Both the position numbers and the translations under genes were made by a program. Source: Fannyhessea vaginae DSM 15829 (GTDB lineage: Bacteria > Actinomycetota > Coriobacteriia > Coriobacteriales > Atopobiaceae). Taken from it: a DNA stretch of 64,000 nucleotides. The stretch covers positions 124,001 through 188,000 of the forward strand of contig NZ_ACGK02000002.1 of assembly GCF_000159235.2 (NCBI RefSeq). The letters run 5' to 3'. The notes under the pieces are model-generated. The model was not told where the DNA came from. It worked only from the letters and a program-made list of their open reading frames with translations, and made no database searches. Positions 54,258-63,416 of this stretch are shown in pieces (the first letter of the stretch is position 1; each line of letters begins with the position of its first letter).

Positions 54258-55574
54258 ATGTCAAAACCACTGGTAGCCATAGTTGGTCGTCCGAATGTAG
54301 GAAAATCAACACTTGTTAATCGACTTGCAACTACCAAGTCGGCAATTGTGCACGAGTCGCGCGGTGTTACACGCGACCGTTCCTATCATGCTTGTGATTG
54401 GAACGGTCGTGAGTTTACGCTTATCGACACGGGCGGTATTGAATCGCTTAAAAGCAAGGATCGTTTTGCTCTAGGTATTCGTGAGCAGGCACTTTTAGGC
54501 TGCGACGAAGCAGACGTTATTGTTATGGTTGTTGATGGAAGCATTGGTCTTACCGACGAAGACGAGACCGTTGCGCAAATTGTACGTCGTATGCATAAGC
54601 CTGTTTTTTTGGTTGTAAATAAAATTGATAATCCCGATGAGGTTTTAGATTCATGGAACTATCTAAAACTCGGTTTAGGCGAGCCACGTGCTATTTCGGC
54701 TACACATGGTACAGCAACAGGTGATTTGCTTGATGATATTGTTAACGCTTTGCCTGTTCATGAAGAAGCACCCCAGCCAAAAGACTCATCAGTGGCAATT
54801 GCAGTTATTGGTCGTCCAAATGTTGGTAAATCATCGCTTGTTAATAAACTTTCTCGCTCACAGCGCAGCTTAGTTGCCGATTATGCGGGTACAACGCGTG
54901 ATGCTATTGATATCACCTTTGATTATAAAGGTCAAACTATTCGCCTGGTTGATACTGCTGGTATGAGAAAAAAGACGCAAGTTCATGAGGATGTTGAATA
55001 TTACAGCATGGTTCGCGGCTTGCAGGCAATGGATAAAGCCGATGTGTGCCTGCTTGTTATAGATGCACATGAAGGTATGACCGAACAGGATCAAAAACTT
55101 GCTGGTATGGCAATAGATCGTGGGTGCGCGTTGGTTTTGGTTCTTAACAAAACCGATTTGTTACGTGACGAGCAGGATCGTCAAAAACTCCTGGATTCAT
55201 TCGCTATCCGTCTTACCTTTGCAACATGGGCAGAGCAAATAAGCATTTGTGCGCTTACGGGTAAATCTGTCAATAAGGCGCTTGATGCAGCACTTCGTGC
55301 ATATCGCACGCATGCCAGTTCCATTAAGACCTCTCAGCTCAATAATCTTGTTACTAAAATTCGTGAGGCGGGCCACACGATTGTGCATAAAAACCGTCGT
55401 TTTAAGATTCATTATGTAACACAAACAGGGTATTGTCCTCCTGAATTTACCTTTTTCTGCAATGCAAAGGATTTACTCGATGATGCGTACATGCGTTTCT
55501 TAGAGAACCGTTTGCGTGAAACGTTTGATTTGCAAGGTACGCCTATTCGGCTTAAGTTTAGGAATAAAGATTAA
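54258..55574 (+). CDS. der: Ribosome-assembly GTPase Der (EngA)
   Basis: Double-GTPase for 50S assembly, 438 residues. Two complete G domains, each with GRPNVGKS (near residues 8 and 184), DTGG and DTAG G3 motifs, and NKID/NKTD G4 motifs; the C-terminal KH-like domain (about 350-438) has KNRRFKIHYVTQ. ATG 54258 gives the usual N-terminus; a GTG at 54228 would add ten residues. Confidence 0.97.
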   Translation: MSKPLVAIVGRPNVGKSTLVNRLATTKSAIVHESRGVTRDRSYHACDWNGREFTLIDTGGIESLKSKDRFALGIREQALLGCDEADVIVMVVDGSIGLTDEDETVAQIVRRMHKPVFLVVNKIDNPDEVLDSWNYLKLGLGEPRAISATHGTATGDLLDDIVNALPVHEEAPQPKDSSVAIAVIGRPNVGKSSLVNKLSRSQRSLVADYAGTTRDAIDITFDYKGQTIRLVDTAGMRKKTQVHEDVEYYSMVRGLQAMDKADVCLLVIDAHEGMTEQDQKLAGMAIDRGCALVLVLNKTDLLRDEQDRQKLLDSFAIRLTFATWAEQISICALTGKSVNKALDAALRAYRTHASSIKTSQLNNLVTKIREAGHTIVHKNRRFKIHYVTQTGYCPPEFTFFCNAKDLLDDAYMRFLENRLRETFDLQGTPIRLKFRNKD

Positions 55575-55631
55575 GCGTTTACATTTTTGAGTCTGTAAGC
55601 TGGTAAACCTTAACCCTTTAAGGAGAGCTTT

Positions 55632-56315
55632 ATGCAAGGGTATTGCATTTCGGTGATAGTGGCGCTTGTGTTTGTGTATGCAGTATGCGGCATACCGTTT
55701 GGCGTGGTTCTAACAAAAAGGTTTTGTCACGTTGATGTGAGAGCTGCAGGCAGCGGTAATATAGGCATGACCAATGTAGCACGCGTGGCAGGTAAACTAC
55801 CAGCGGCGCTTACACTTTTATGCGATGCAGGAAAAGGCGCTTTAAGTTTGGGCATAGCTATCTATGCACTGAATATGGTTGTCGCTATCCACGTACAAGA
55901 ACTTATCCAATTTTGTGCAACTTCGCAGATTTTTTCTGAGGTTAATAAGCTGTGCATGTTTGTTAACAGCGTTGTTTATGCAGCCTGCGTGTGTGGTCAT
56001 ATTTTTTCTCCGTACCTGCATTTTAAGGGTGGTAAAGGAATCTCGGTAGGGTTTGGAGCGGCATTAATGCTCAATTGGCAAACGGCTTTGCTTGCACTTT
56101 TGGCATTTTTTGTTTTTACGATACCTTCAAAACGCGTTTCTCTAGGGTCGTTAGCGGCTGCGATTGCACTTCCGTGCTGGGCATATGTATTTGGTTACAC
56201 ATCATTTGAACTTATACCTATTATCGTGGTTGCTTGTTTGGTTATTTGGGCGCATCGTAACAATATCGCACGTCTTATAAAAGGAGAGGAAAAACCCTTA
56301 AAGGCAAAATCTTAA
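55632..56315 (+). CDS. plsY: Glycerol-3-phosphate acyltransferase PlsY
   Basis: Membrane enzyme using acyl-phosphate to acylate glycerol-3-phosphate. 227 residues, five or more helices. Motif 1 AAGSGNIGMTNVAR, motif 2 FKGGKGISVGFG and motif 3 AHRNNIARLIKGEE are intact. A central segment (about 85-115) is longer than usual. ATG 55632 has AAGGAGAG upstream. gpsA, which makes its substrate, follows. Confidence 0.95.
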   Translation: MQGYCISVIVALVFVYAVCGIPFGVVLTKRFCHVDVRAAGSGNIGMTNVARVAGKLPAALTLLCDAGKGALSLGIAIYALNMVVAIHVQELIQFCATSQIFSEVNKLCMFVNSVVYAACVCGHIFSPYLHFKGGKGISVGFGAALMLNWQTALLALLAFFVFTIPSKRVSLGSLAAAIALPCWAYVFGYTSFELIPIIVVACLVIWAHRNNIARLIKGEEKPLKAKS

Positions 56316-56452
56316 AAGTTGTGGAGATATACCCTGTTGCAACGTCTCTTTGTTGCAATAACCTCTATGATATAAACATGCTCTGTGTGCATCACAATAG
56401 AATATCGTATAAAACGTAAGTTGAAGCTAAGAGAATAGAGTAAGGAAAGCCG

Positions 56453-57475
56453 ATGTCGATTTCAAAAGTTGCCGTTATAGGATCAGGCAGTTGGGGTACA
56501 GCTGTTTCAGGCTTGCTTGGACTTCATGCAGATCAAGTTATGATTTGGTCCCACGATCAAGAAATAGCTGATTATATCAATGAACATCATCGTAATCCTG
56601 TTCAACTTAATACCTATACGATGCTTTCGTGTGTTTGCGCTTCAACTGATTATCAAAGCGTTTTGAAGGATGCACAAGCAATAGTTATGGTTGTGCCATC
56701 ACAATTTATTAGAGCTTGCGCACAAGCTGCCCAGCCCTATGTAGACTCACAAACGCCTGTTCTTATTCTTACAAAAGGTATCGAAAATCATACTAACTAT
56801 ACTATGAGCGAAGTTTTGTCCGAAGTTTGGGGCAATCCTGCTCGTATTGCGGTGTTGAGCGGACCTAATCACGCCGAGGAAATTTGTAAAGGTAAAATTT
56901 CGGCGGCTGTTATTGCCTCGACTCATGCATCGGTTGCTCAATTTTTCCAACGTTTGATCATGAATGAAAATTTTAGAATCTATTTGTCTGACGATGTAGT
57001 TGGGGTTGAACTATGCGCTGCTATTAAAAACGTGGTGGCGATTGCCTGTGGAATTTGTACCGGTTTGGGATACGGAGACAACGCATTAGCAGTTTTAATG
57101 ACACGCGGCCTTGCAGAAATTAGTCGAATTGTTATTGCAAAAGGTGGTAAATCACTTACCTGTATGGGTCTTGCAGGTATGGGGGATCTTATTGCAACTT
57201 GTACGTCTGTGCACTCGCGCAATCGCTCGTTTGGCTGTGCTTTTTCGCAAGGAGAAAGTTTGCAGGAATATGAACAGCGTACGTCAATGGTTGTTGAGGG
57301 GGCTCGTGCTGCTTTGAGCACACAAGAGTTATGCAAAAAGCTTTCTATTGAAAGTCCGCTCACCAACTCGGTTTACTCAGTTTTATATGAACACGCCAAG
57401 CTCGAAGACGTCATTGCGCTTTTGCTTGAAAGAATTCCGCACGAAGAATTTTATGGTATGTCAACAAACAATTAG
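56453..57475 (+). CDS. gpsA: Glycerol-3-phosphate dehydrogenase GpsA
   Basis: Reduces dihydroxyacetone phosphate to sn-glycerol-3-phosphate for phospholipids. 340 residues. NAD(P) loop GSGSWGTA (family GAGSWGTA), LSGPNHAEEI, the catalytic Lys in AAIKNVVAI, and GLAGMGDLIATC with SRNRSFG match the family. It lies 137 bp after plsY; that gap probably holds a promoter. rpe starts 12 bp after its stop. Confidence 0.96.
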   Translation: MSISKVAVIGSGSWGTAVSGLLGLHADQVMIWSHDQEIADYINEHHRNPVQLNTYTMLSCVCASTDYQSVLKDAQAIVMVVPSQFIRACAQAAQPYVDSQTPVLILTKGIENHTNYTMSEVLSEVWGNPARIAVLSGPNHAEEICKGKISAAVIASTHASVAQFFQRLIMNENFRIYLSDDVVGVELCAAIKNVVAIACGICTGLGYGDNALAVLMTRGLAEISRIVIAKGGKSLTCMGLAGMGDLIATCTSVHSRNRSFGCAFSQGESLQEYEQRTSMVVEGARAALSTQELCKKLSIESPLTNSVYSVLYEHAKLEDVIALLLERIPHEEFYGMSTNN

Positions 57476-57487
57476 AAGGGTTCATTC

Positions 57488-58174
57488 ATGGATACACATC
57501 CCATTTGCATTGCGCCGTCAATGTTGTCCGCCAATTTTATGAAGCTTTCAGATGAACTTTCATCTATTGCAACAGCCGATTATCTGCATTTTGATGTAAT
57601 GGATGGACACTTTGTTCCAAATTTAAGTTTTGGATGTCCTATTTTACGCGCGGTTAAGGCCTCTAGCGATTTACCTGTTGACGTGCATCTGATGGTTGAT
57701 AATCCCGAGACAACGCTTGAGTGGTATCTTGATGCAGGCGCCGATTCTTTCACCATTCATATGGAAGCTCAAACTCACTTAAAACGACTTATTGATACTA
57801 TTCATTCAGCTCATAAGCGTGCTTGTGTTGCACTTAATCCTGCAACAGCAGTCATGAATTTAGACGACGTTATCGAAGATGTAGACATGGTCTTGGTTAT
57901 GAGCGTAAATCCCGGCTTTGGTGGTCAATCATTTATTGAGTCTACCTGCAAAAAGATTGCAAAGGTCAAAGCGTTATGCGACGAACACGGTGTTAATCCT
58001 GTGATTGAAGTAGACGGTGGCATCAACGCTCATAATGCATACGATGTGGCACGCGCTGGTGCAACAATGCTGGTTGCGGGTTCATCGGTTTTTAACGAGC
58101 ACGATAGATCTGCTGCTATCGAAGCATTACGTAGCTCTGCACAACGCGGAGCTTTGGAAGCAAAGCGTGCATAA
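57488..58174 (+). CDS. rpe: Ribulose-phosphate 3-epimerase
   Basis: Pentose phosphate pathway epimerase of 228 residues, TIM barrel. IAPSMLSANF at the start, metal ligands in HFDVMDGHFVPN and VDVHLMV, MSVNPGFGGQSF, and EVDGGIN with the second catalytic Asp. AGAAGG lies upstream of ATG 57488. Its stop is one base before the cysteine desulfurase start. Confidence 0.97.
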   Translation: MDTHPICIAPSMLSANFMKLSDELSSIATADYLHFDVMDGHFVPNLSFGCPILRAVKASSDLPVDVHLMVDNPETTLEWYLDAGADSFTIHMEAQTHLKRLIDTIHSAHKRACVALNPATAVMNLDDVIEDVDMVLVMSVNPGFGGQSFIESTCKKIAKVKALCDEHGVNPVIEVDGGINAHNAYDVARAGATMLVAGSSVFNEHDRSAAIEALRSSAQRGALEAKRA

Positions 58175-58175
58175 T

Positions 58176-59351
58176 ATGAAATCTTCATCATACGTATACC
58201 TTGATTATGCGGCTTCAGCTCCGCAGCGTCGCATTTCTCTTCAGACGCAAGAAGCTTATGAGGAGTCTGCCTATGCAGGAGCCAATCCAAATTCACTGCA
58301 TACACCAGGACGTTTAGCTTATGCGGCACTTGAGCGTAGTCGTCGCGAGATTGCCTCTTGTTTCACAACAGCTCTAGACCCTTATGAGGTGCACTTTACC
58401 TCTGGTGGTACCGAATCTAATAATATGGCGCTCTGCGGTATTGCTGCTGCATATCGGCTTAGACAGCCACATCGTACTAAGATTGTTGTTTCTGCAATTG
58501 AGCACGATTCGTGTCTTGAACCGCTTGGTCGTCTTAAAGAACAAGGATTTGAGATCGTATACGTACGCCCTTCGTCAACGGGCGAAATTACCTGCGAACA
58601 ATTACGAGCTGTCTTAGATGAGCATGTTGCGCTTACCTGCATTATGTATGCCAATAACGAAACAGGTGTTATCCAGCCAATTAGTGAACTTGCACGCTGT
58701 GCTCATGAGGTAGGTTCTTATGTTATGAGCGATGCTGTGCAAGCGTTTGGCCGTATTCCTTGTGATTTAGAAGAAATAGATGCATGCTCTATTGCAGCGC
58801 ATAAAATTGGTGGGCCAGTGGGTATTGGTGCTTTAATTCTTAAACGAAATACGCCTTTTGTGCCCCTTACCTTTGGAGGTGGTCAAGAAGGTGGCACCCG
58901 TCCTGGTACTCAAGCAGTGTGTTTGTGCGAAGCATTTGCACAAACAGCGTGTGAATGCATACAACATATAAAACAAAGACGGTCTACAGTTGCCGCACGT
59001 GCACACATGCTTGAGCAAATGTTGTGTGCATCAGATCGCATAACTCCAACAACGCCGCTTTCGTTTGCTGACAAACGCCTTCCAGGAATTGTAAGTGTAC
59101 TGGCAAAAGACTGTGATGCTCAGGCAATTTTGTTGCAGCTTGATAGCAAAGGTTTTGGCATATCATCTGGATCTGCATGTGCTTCGGATTCTGCACGCGC
59201 ATCTCATGTTTTGCACGCACAAGGAATCTGCGAGCGTGACGCGCTTGGTGCATTACGCATTTCGTTTGATGAGCGCGTAGACGAGGATACGCTTAAACGT
59301 TTTGCAAACACGCTTTTATCAATTGTTACCACATCACAAGTTGCCCTATAA
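58176..59351 (+). CDS. Cysteine desulfurase (IscS/NifS family)
   Basis: PLP enzyme removing sulfur from cysteine for Fe-S or thio-modification, 391 residues. The PLP Lys lies in SIAAHKIGGPVGIGAL, SGGTESNNMAL binds PLP phosphate, and the catalytic Cys is in SSGSACASDSA. The loop around the Cys is long, as in class I enzymes. ATG 58176 follows the rpe stop after one base; no good Shine-Dalgarno, so coupling is likely. No iscU or mnmA neighbour is present. Confidence 0.93.
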   Translation: MKSSSYVYLDYAASAPQRRISLQTQEAYEESAYAGANPNSLHTPGRLAYAALERSRREIASCFTTALDPYEVHFTSGGTESNNMALCGIAAAYRLRQPHRTKIVVSAIEHDSCLEPLGRLKEQGFEIVYVRPSSTGEITCEQLRAVLDEHVALTCIMYANNETGVIQPISELARCAHEVGSYVMSDAVQAFGRIPCDLEEIDACSIAAHKIGGPVGIGALILKRNTPFVPLTFGGGQEGGTRPGTQAVCLCEAFAQTACECIQHIKQRRSTVAARAHMLEQMLCASDRITPTTPLSFADKRLPGIVSVLAKDCDAQAILLQLDSKGFGISSGSACASDSARASHVLHAQGICERDALGALRISFDERVDEDTLKRFANTLLSIVTTSQVAL

Positions 59352-59377
59352 GCTGTACGTATCATGAAAGGAACCCT

Positions 59378-60100
59378 ATGAAAGAGTATCAAGCACTTCT
59401 TAAACTTCAAGAGGTTGACATACAGCTTATGCGGTATAACCAACAACTTCATACTCTACTTGAAGGAAAACGCATACCTGCTTGCACTACTGCGCTTAAA
59501 AAGTTAAAACAGCAGCAAACTCAACTGTTGGCACAACGAAAAGACATTGAAACCGAGCTTCAAGATAATCTCGACATGCAAACACACTTGCAAGAAATTA
59601 CCCAAAAGGTAAAGCTTGAGGCACAATCTGCTGGCAGCGATTATCGTCGTATTAGTGATTTGGAGCTTCAGCTTTCCAGCCTTGCTAAAAAGTTTGAAAA
59701 GTTGCAATTTGACGAAAAAAAGCTTAAAGCAGATTTAGAAAAATTTAAAAAAGCCGAGCACAATGCCCATCTTTTACAGGAAAAATTACAAGGGGAGTTA
59801 ACCTCGCTTAAAGACGAACAAGCGCAAAACATTGAAGACATCAAGCGTCAAGCTGCTTCGTTATTACATGTTCGTGACGAGGTAAAATGTGGTCTTAGCC
59901 ATGAACATATGGCATTATATACCAGCCTCAAAAGCAGATTTAACGGTATTTGTGTTGAAGAGCTCAAAGGAAATGTGCCATCGGTTTGCTGTGTTAAGCT
60001 GCAACCCAGTTTGTATAACAAGATTAAAGCAGATCAAACTATTGCAGAATGTCCGTATTGTCATCGTTTGCTTATCATTGCTTCTCATGACAGATCGTAG
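59378..60100 (+). CDS. Coiled-coil protein with C4-type zinc-ribbon, DUF164/CdsZ-like
   Basis: 240 residues, mostly a long antiparallel coiled coil (about 1-165) rich in Lys, Gln and Leu. The C-terminus has a zinc-ribbon-like part: VPSVCCVKLQPSLYNKI then ECPYCHRLL. Family members usually show CxxC in the first knuckle; here it is SVCC, so one ligand looks displaced. ATG 59378 has GAAAGGAA upstream. Function is not well settled for the family. Confidence 0.87.
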   Translation: MKEYQALLKLQEVDIQLMRYNQQLHTLLEGKRIPACTTALKKLKQQQTQLLAQRKDIETELQDNLDMQTHLQEITQKVKLEAQSAGSDYRRISDLELQLSSLAKKFEKLQFDEKKLKADLEKFKKAEHNAHLLQEKLQGELTSLKDEQAQNIEDIKRQAASLLHVRDEVKCGLSHEHMALYTSLKSRFNGICVEELKGNVPSVCCVKLQPSLYNKIKADQTIAECPYCHRLLIIASHDRS

Positions 60101-60123
60101 AGATAGACCGTAGAGGAATAACT

Positions 60124-61509
60124 ATGAATACATCGGATAAACCTTTACAGGTACTTTTAGTGGTATGCGGAGGAATTGCTGCATATAAAGCGGTACTTAC
60201 GCTTCGAGAGTTACAAAAACACGGATGCGATGTTCGCGTTGCAATGACAAAAGCAGCTTGCGAATTTGTGGGCCCACAAACATTTGCGGCAATATCGGGA
60301 CACGATGTATATACCGAGCTTTTTACTCACAACAGCACGATTGCCCATATCGAGCTTGCTGATTGGGCAGAGGTAAGTGTGGTTGTTCCAGCAACGGCAA
60401 ATATCATGGCAAAACTAGCAGCAGGAATTGCTGATGATTTGGTAAGTTCAACGCTTTTAGCAGTTCATACTCCTGTTGTAATTGCTCCTGCTATGAATGT
60501 TCATATGTGGCAAGCGCGCTCAACTCAGGCTCATGTTAATACCCTTAGATCTTGGGGCTATTATGTTGTTGATCCTGCTTCAGGTCATCTTGCTTGTGGC
60601 TATAATGCCACAGGAAAGCTTGTTGATCCTGTTGAGCTTGCTTGGTATGTTATGTGTATTGCACGTTGTTCTTCTGCTGATTTAGCTGGCAAAACTGTGG
60701 TGATTACGGCAGGCCCTACCAGAGAGGCGCTTGATCCTATACGCTTTATTTCAAATCATGCCACGGGAAAGCTTGGTTATATGCTTGCGCGTACTGCTTG
60801 CGCCCAAAAAGCGCGTGTGGTACTGATTAGTGGTCCTTCTGTTTTGCCTCGGCCGTTCGTTGATTCGTTTATCTCTGTAGTAGATGGCAAACAGATGTAT
60901 GAGGCAACGCTTGAAGCTGCTAAGAGTGCTGATGTGATAATCTGCACGGCTGCAGTAGGGGATTGGCGCGCAGAAACAGTTGCTACGCAAAAAATCAAAA
61001 AGCCTCATGGTGAGTTTATAACTCATACGCAAAATTCAAATCCTGTGTCGCTTGATTGTGCTGACAGCACTCATACGCAAAATTCAAGTCCTGTATCGCT
61101 TAATTGTGCTGACAGTACTCATACGCAAAATTCAAGTCCTGTATCGCTTAATTGTGCTGACAGTACTCATACGCAAAACCCAAAGTCATATACACTTCGT
61201 CTTGTTGAAAATCCCGATATTTTGCAAACGGTTGCGCGTCTGTACCCTCAAAAAATTGTTATTGGCTTTGCTGCCGAAACCGAGGATGTGGAGCACAATG
61301 CTGCTGAAAAATTAAAGTTTAAGCAATGTACGTGCATTATTGCTAATGATGTATCAAAAGCTGAATCTACCTTTGGCGCACAAACCGACAAAATTACCAT
61401 CGTATATCCCGATCATCTTATACACCACGATACACAAGAGTTGCCCGAAGTTGCACGCGTTATTCTTAACGAAGTAAAGTCTTTGTTGCATATACAAACA
61501 AGTGCATAA
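60124..61509 (+). CDS. coaBC: Phosphopantothenoylcysteine decarboxylase/phosphopantothenate-cysteine ligase CoaBC, with repeat insertion
   Basis: Bifunctional CoA synthesis enzyme, 461 residues against ~400 usual. The N-terminal CoaC flavoprotein has GGIAAYKAV, HIELADWA, PAMNVHMW and the Cys flap GHLACGYNATGKL. The C-terminal CoaB has TAGPTREALDPIRF(I) and ATGKLGY. Between QKIKK and LRLVENPDIL of CoaB, where related proteins have only a few residues, there is a ~60-residue insertion made of 16-residue repeats (about 300-355). The frame is kept and all catalytic motifs remain, so it is probably active. Confidence 0.94.
   Translation: MNTSDKPLQVLLVVCGGIAAYKAVLTLRELQKHGCDVRVAMTKAACEFVGPQTFAAISGHDVYTELFTHNSTIAHIELADWAEVSVVVPATANIMAKLAAGIADDLVSSTLLAVHTPVVIAPAMNVHMWQARSTQAHVNTLRSWGYYVVDPASGHLACGYNATGKLVDPVELAWYVMCIARCSSADLAGKTVVITAGPTREALDPIRFISNHATGKLGYMLARTACAQKARVVLISGPSVLPRPFVDSFISVVDGKQMYEATLEAAKSADVIICTAAVGDWRAETVATQKIKKPHGEFITHTQNSNPVSLDCADSTHTQNSSPVSLNCADSTHTQNSSPVSLNCADSTHTQNPKSYTLRLVENPDILQTVARLYPQKIVIGFAAETEDVEHNAAEKLKFKQCTCIIANDVSKAESTFGAQTDKITIVYPDHLIHHDTQELPEVARVILNEVKSLLHIQTSA
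61021..61181 (+). repeat. 48-bp tandem repeat (3.3 copies) inside coaBC
   Basis: Units at 61021-61068, 61069-61116 and 61117-61164, then a 17-bp partial copy. Units 2 and 3 are identical; unit 1 differs at a few bases. Each encodes 16 residues beginning THTQNS. The length is a multiple of three, so copy changes keep the frame. Confidence 0.95.
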
Positions 61510-61550
61510 CACAAGGCTCATGGTACGAAAACATTAGTTAAAGGAACGCA

Positions 61551-63368
61551 ATGTCAGTTGTTATAAGTGCAGATAAAATATGTGTTGAACGCTCTGCAAA
61601 GGTTTTACTTTCGAAAGTGTCGCTTGGAGTAAGCGCAGGCGATACCATAGGCGTGGTTGGCCAAAACGGCGGAGGAAAATCAACGCTTCTGCAGGTGCTT
61701 GCGCATATTATGGAGCCCGATAGTGGAAGCGTGATAACTCGTAATGCTTCTTCCATTGGTTATCTTGCGCAACGCGATGCATTTAAGGATAGCGATCTTG
61801 TTCGCGATGTTGTATTTCAGTCTCTTGAAACATACGAATGGGCACAAGATCCTCTTAAGCGCTCTCTTATTAATCGTTTGCTGCAAGATGTTTCATTTGA
61901 TACTACTATATCTAAACTCTCTGGTGGCCAGCGTCATCGCTGTGATTTGGCGCGTGTACTCCTTGGATCATGGGATGTGTTGCTGTTGGATGAGCCTACC
62001 AATCATCTGGATATGACAACCATTGCATGGCTTGCTTCTTATCTCAAAGATCGTAAGCGTATTCATGGATTAAGCTCGGTTATCGTTACGCATGATCGTT
62101 GGTTTTTAGACGAGGTATGCGACCACATGTGGGAAGTCCACGACGGCTGCGTTGACCCATTTGAAGGTGGATATAGCGCCTATATTCAACAACGTGTTGA
62201 ACGGGAGCGGCTGACAGAAGTTGCGGAAACTAAACGTCAAAATATGTTACGAAAAGAGCTTAATTGGCTTGCTCATGGTGCTAAGGCTCGCAGTTCAAAG
62301 CCTAAATTTAGGGTTGAAGCTGCCTTAGAGATGGTTGCGTTGGACCCGCCACTAAGAAATTCTATTGAGCTTAAGGCTCTAGCTGCAACGCGCTTAGGAA
62401 AACAAGTTATAACACTTGAGCATGTTGGGTGCGCTTATGGTTCTCATCAGGTAATTAAGCCTCTCGATTGGATCATAGGGCCTGGTGAGCGCATTGGCAT
62501 TGTGGGAGAAAACGGAAGCGGTAAATCATCTCTTTTACGGATCATGACGCTTAAGCAAGTTCCCTCACAAGGTGTGGTAAAAGTGGGAAAATCCGTTGTA
62601 TTTGGCATAGTTGACCAGCACTTGTCATGTTTTGCTCACAAGGAAAACCAAACGGTTGAGCATGTGTTGGCACGCTCAAAATCAAGTGTGTATATTGATG
62701 GCAAAAGTTATACACCCATGCAGCTTTTTGAACGACTTGGTTTTAGAAATCTTGATCAAAAAAGTCGTTTATGTGATTTGTCGGGTGGGCAATTGCGCCG
62801 TTTAGCTCTTATGATTACACTATTGGAACAACCTAATGTTTTAGTGCTTGACGAGCCTGGAAATGATTTAGATACCGATATGCTTGCTGCGCTTGAGGAT
62901 GTTTTGGATTCGTGGGCTGCAACACTTCTTTTAGTTACACACGATCGTCATCTTATGGAGCGTGTTTGTGACGATATTTATGCTTTGCTCAATGGAGACC
63001 TTATTCATATGCCTCGTGGCATAGACGAATATATGCAGCGTCTTATCTCACAAGATAATGACGCAAGTTCTTCTCATGCACTTGATGCTAGTTCAATGCC
63101 AAAAAACAAAGATCGTGCAGCAAAACAGCAACGAGCTTGTGATGGTGTTTCGCGCTATGAGCTTAAAAAACAATGTGACGCCGTTTTAAGAAAGCTTACC
63201 AAGCAACAAGATGAACCAGATCGAATTCAACAACTTATGCAAGCATGTGATGGATCAGACTATGAACAACTTGCAAAATTACAAAAACAGTTAAGTGAGG
63301 CGCAGAGGTTAGTTGATGAACTAGAAACTCAGTGGCTTACGCTTTCTGAAAAACTTGAATCACTTTAG
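61551..63368 (+). CDS. ABC-F family ATPase, Uup-like
   Basis: 605 residues, two ATPase domains. NBD1: [35 protein letters not shown]2: GENGSGKSS, LSGGQLRRLALM and LVLDEPGNDLD, where EPTNDLD is usual in Uup proteins. The C-terminal coiled coil (about 535-605) also fits Uup. Role in ribosome function or DNA-related processes is inferred from the family. It lies 41 bp after coaBC; the ABC exporter starts right after it. Confidence 0.92.
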   Translation: MSVVISADKICVERSAKVLLSKVSLGVSAGDTIGVVGQNGGGKSTLLQVLAHIMEPDSGSVITRNASSIGYLAQRDAFKDSDLVRDVVFQSLETYEWAQDPLKRSLINRLLQDVSFDTTISKLSGGQRHRCDLARVLLGSWDVLLLDEPTNHLDMTTIAWLASYLKDRKRIHGLSSVIVTHDRWFLDEVCDHMWEVHDGCVDPFEGGYSAYIQQRVERERLTEVAETKRQNMLRKELNWLAHGAKARSSKPKFRVEAALEMVALDPPLRNSIELKALAATRLGKQVITLEHVGCAYGSHQVIKPLDWIIGPGERIGIVGENGSGKSSLLRIMTLKQVPSQGVVKVGKSVVFGIVDQHLSCFAHKENQTVEHVLARSKSSVYIDGKSYTPMQLFERLGFRNLDQKSRLCDLSGGQLRRLALMITLLEQPNVLVLDEPGNDLDTDMLAALEDVLDSWAATLLLVTHDRHLMERVCDDIYALLNGDLIHMPRGIDEYMQRLISQDNDASSSHALDASSMPKNKDRAAKQQRACDGVSRYELKKQCDAVLRKLTKQQDEPDRIQQLMQACDGSDYEQLAKLQKQLSEAQRLVDELETQWLTLSEKLESL

Positions 63369-63416
63369 AGCATGACGTTTAACGAGATACATGCTCATCG
63401 TTCGTTTGGAGTGGGT

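Noticed and set aside
61021-61181. CRISPR-like repeat array
   Set aside because: The units are directly adjacent with no spacers and lie in frame within coaBC, so it is a coding minisatellite.
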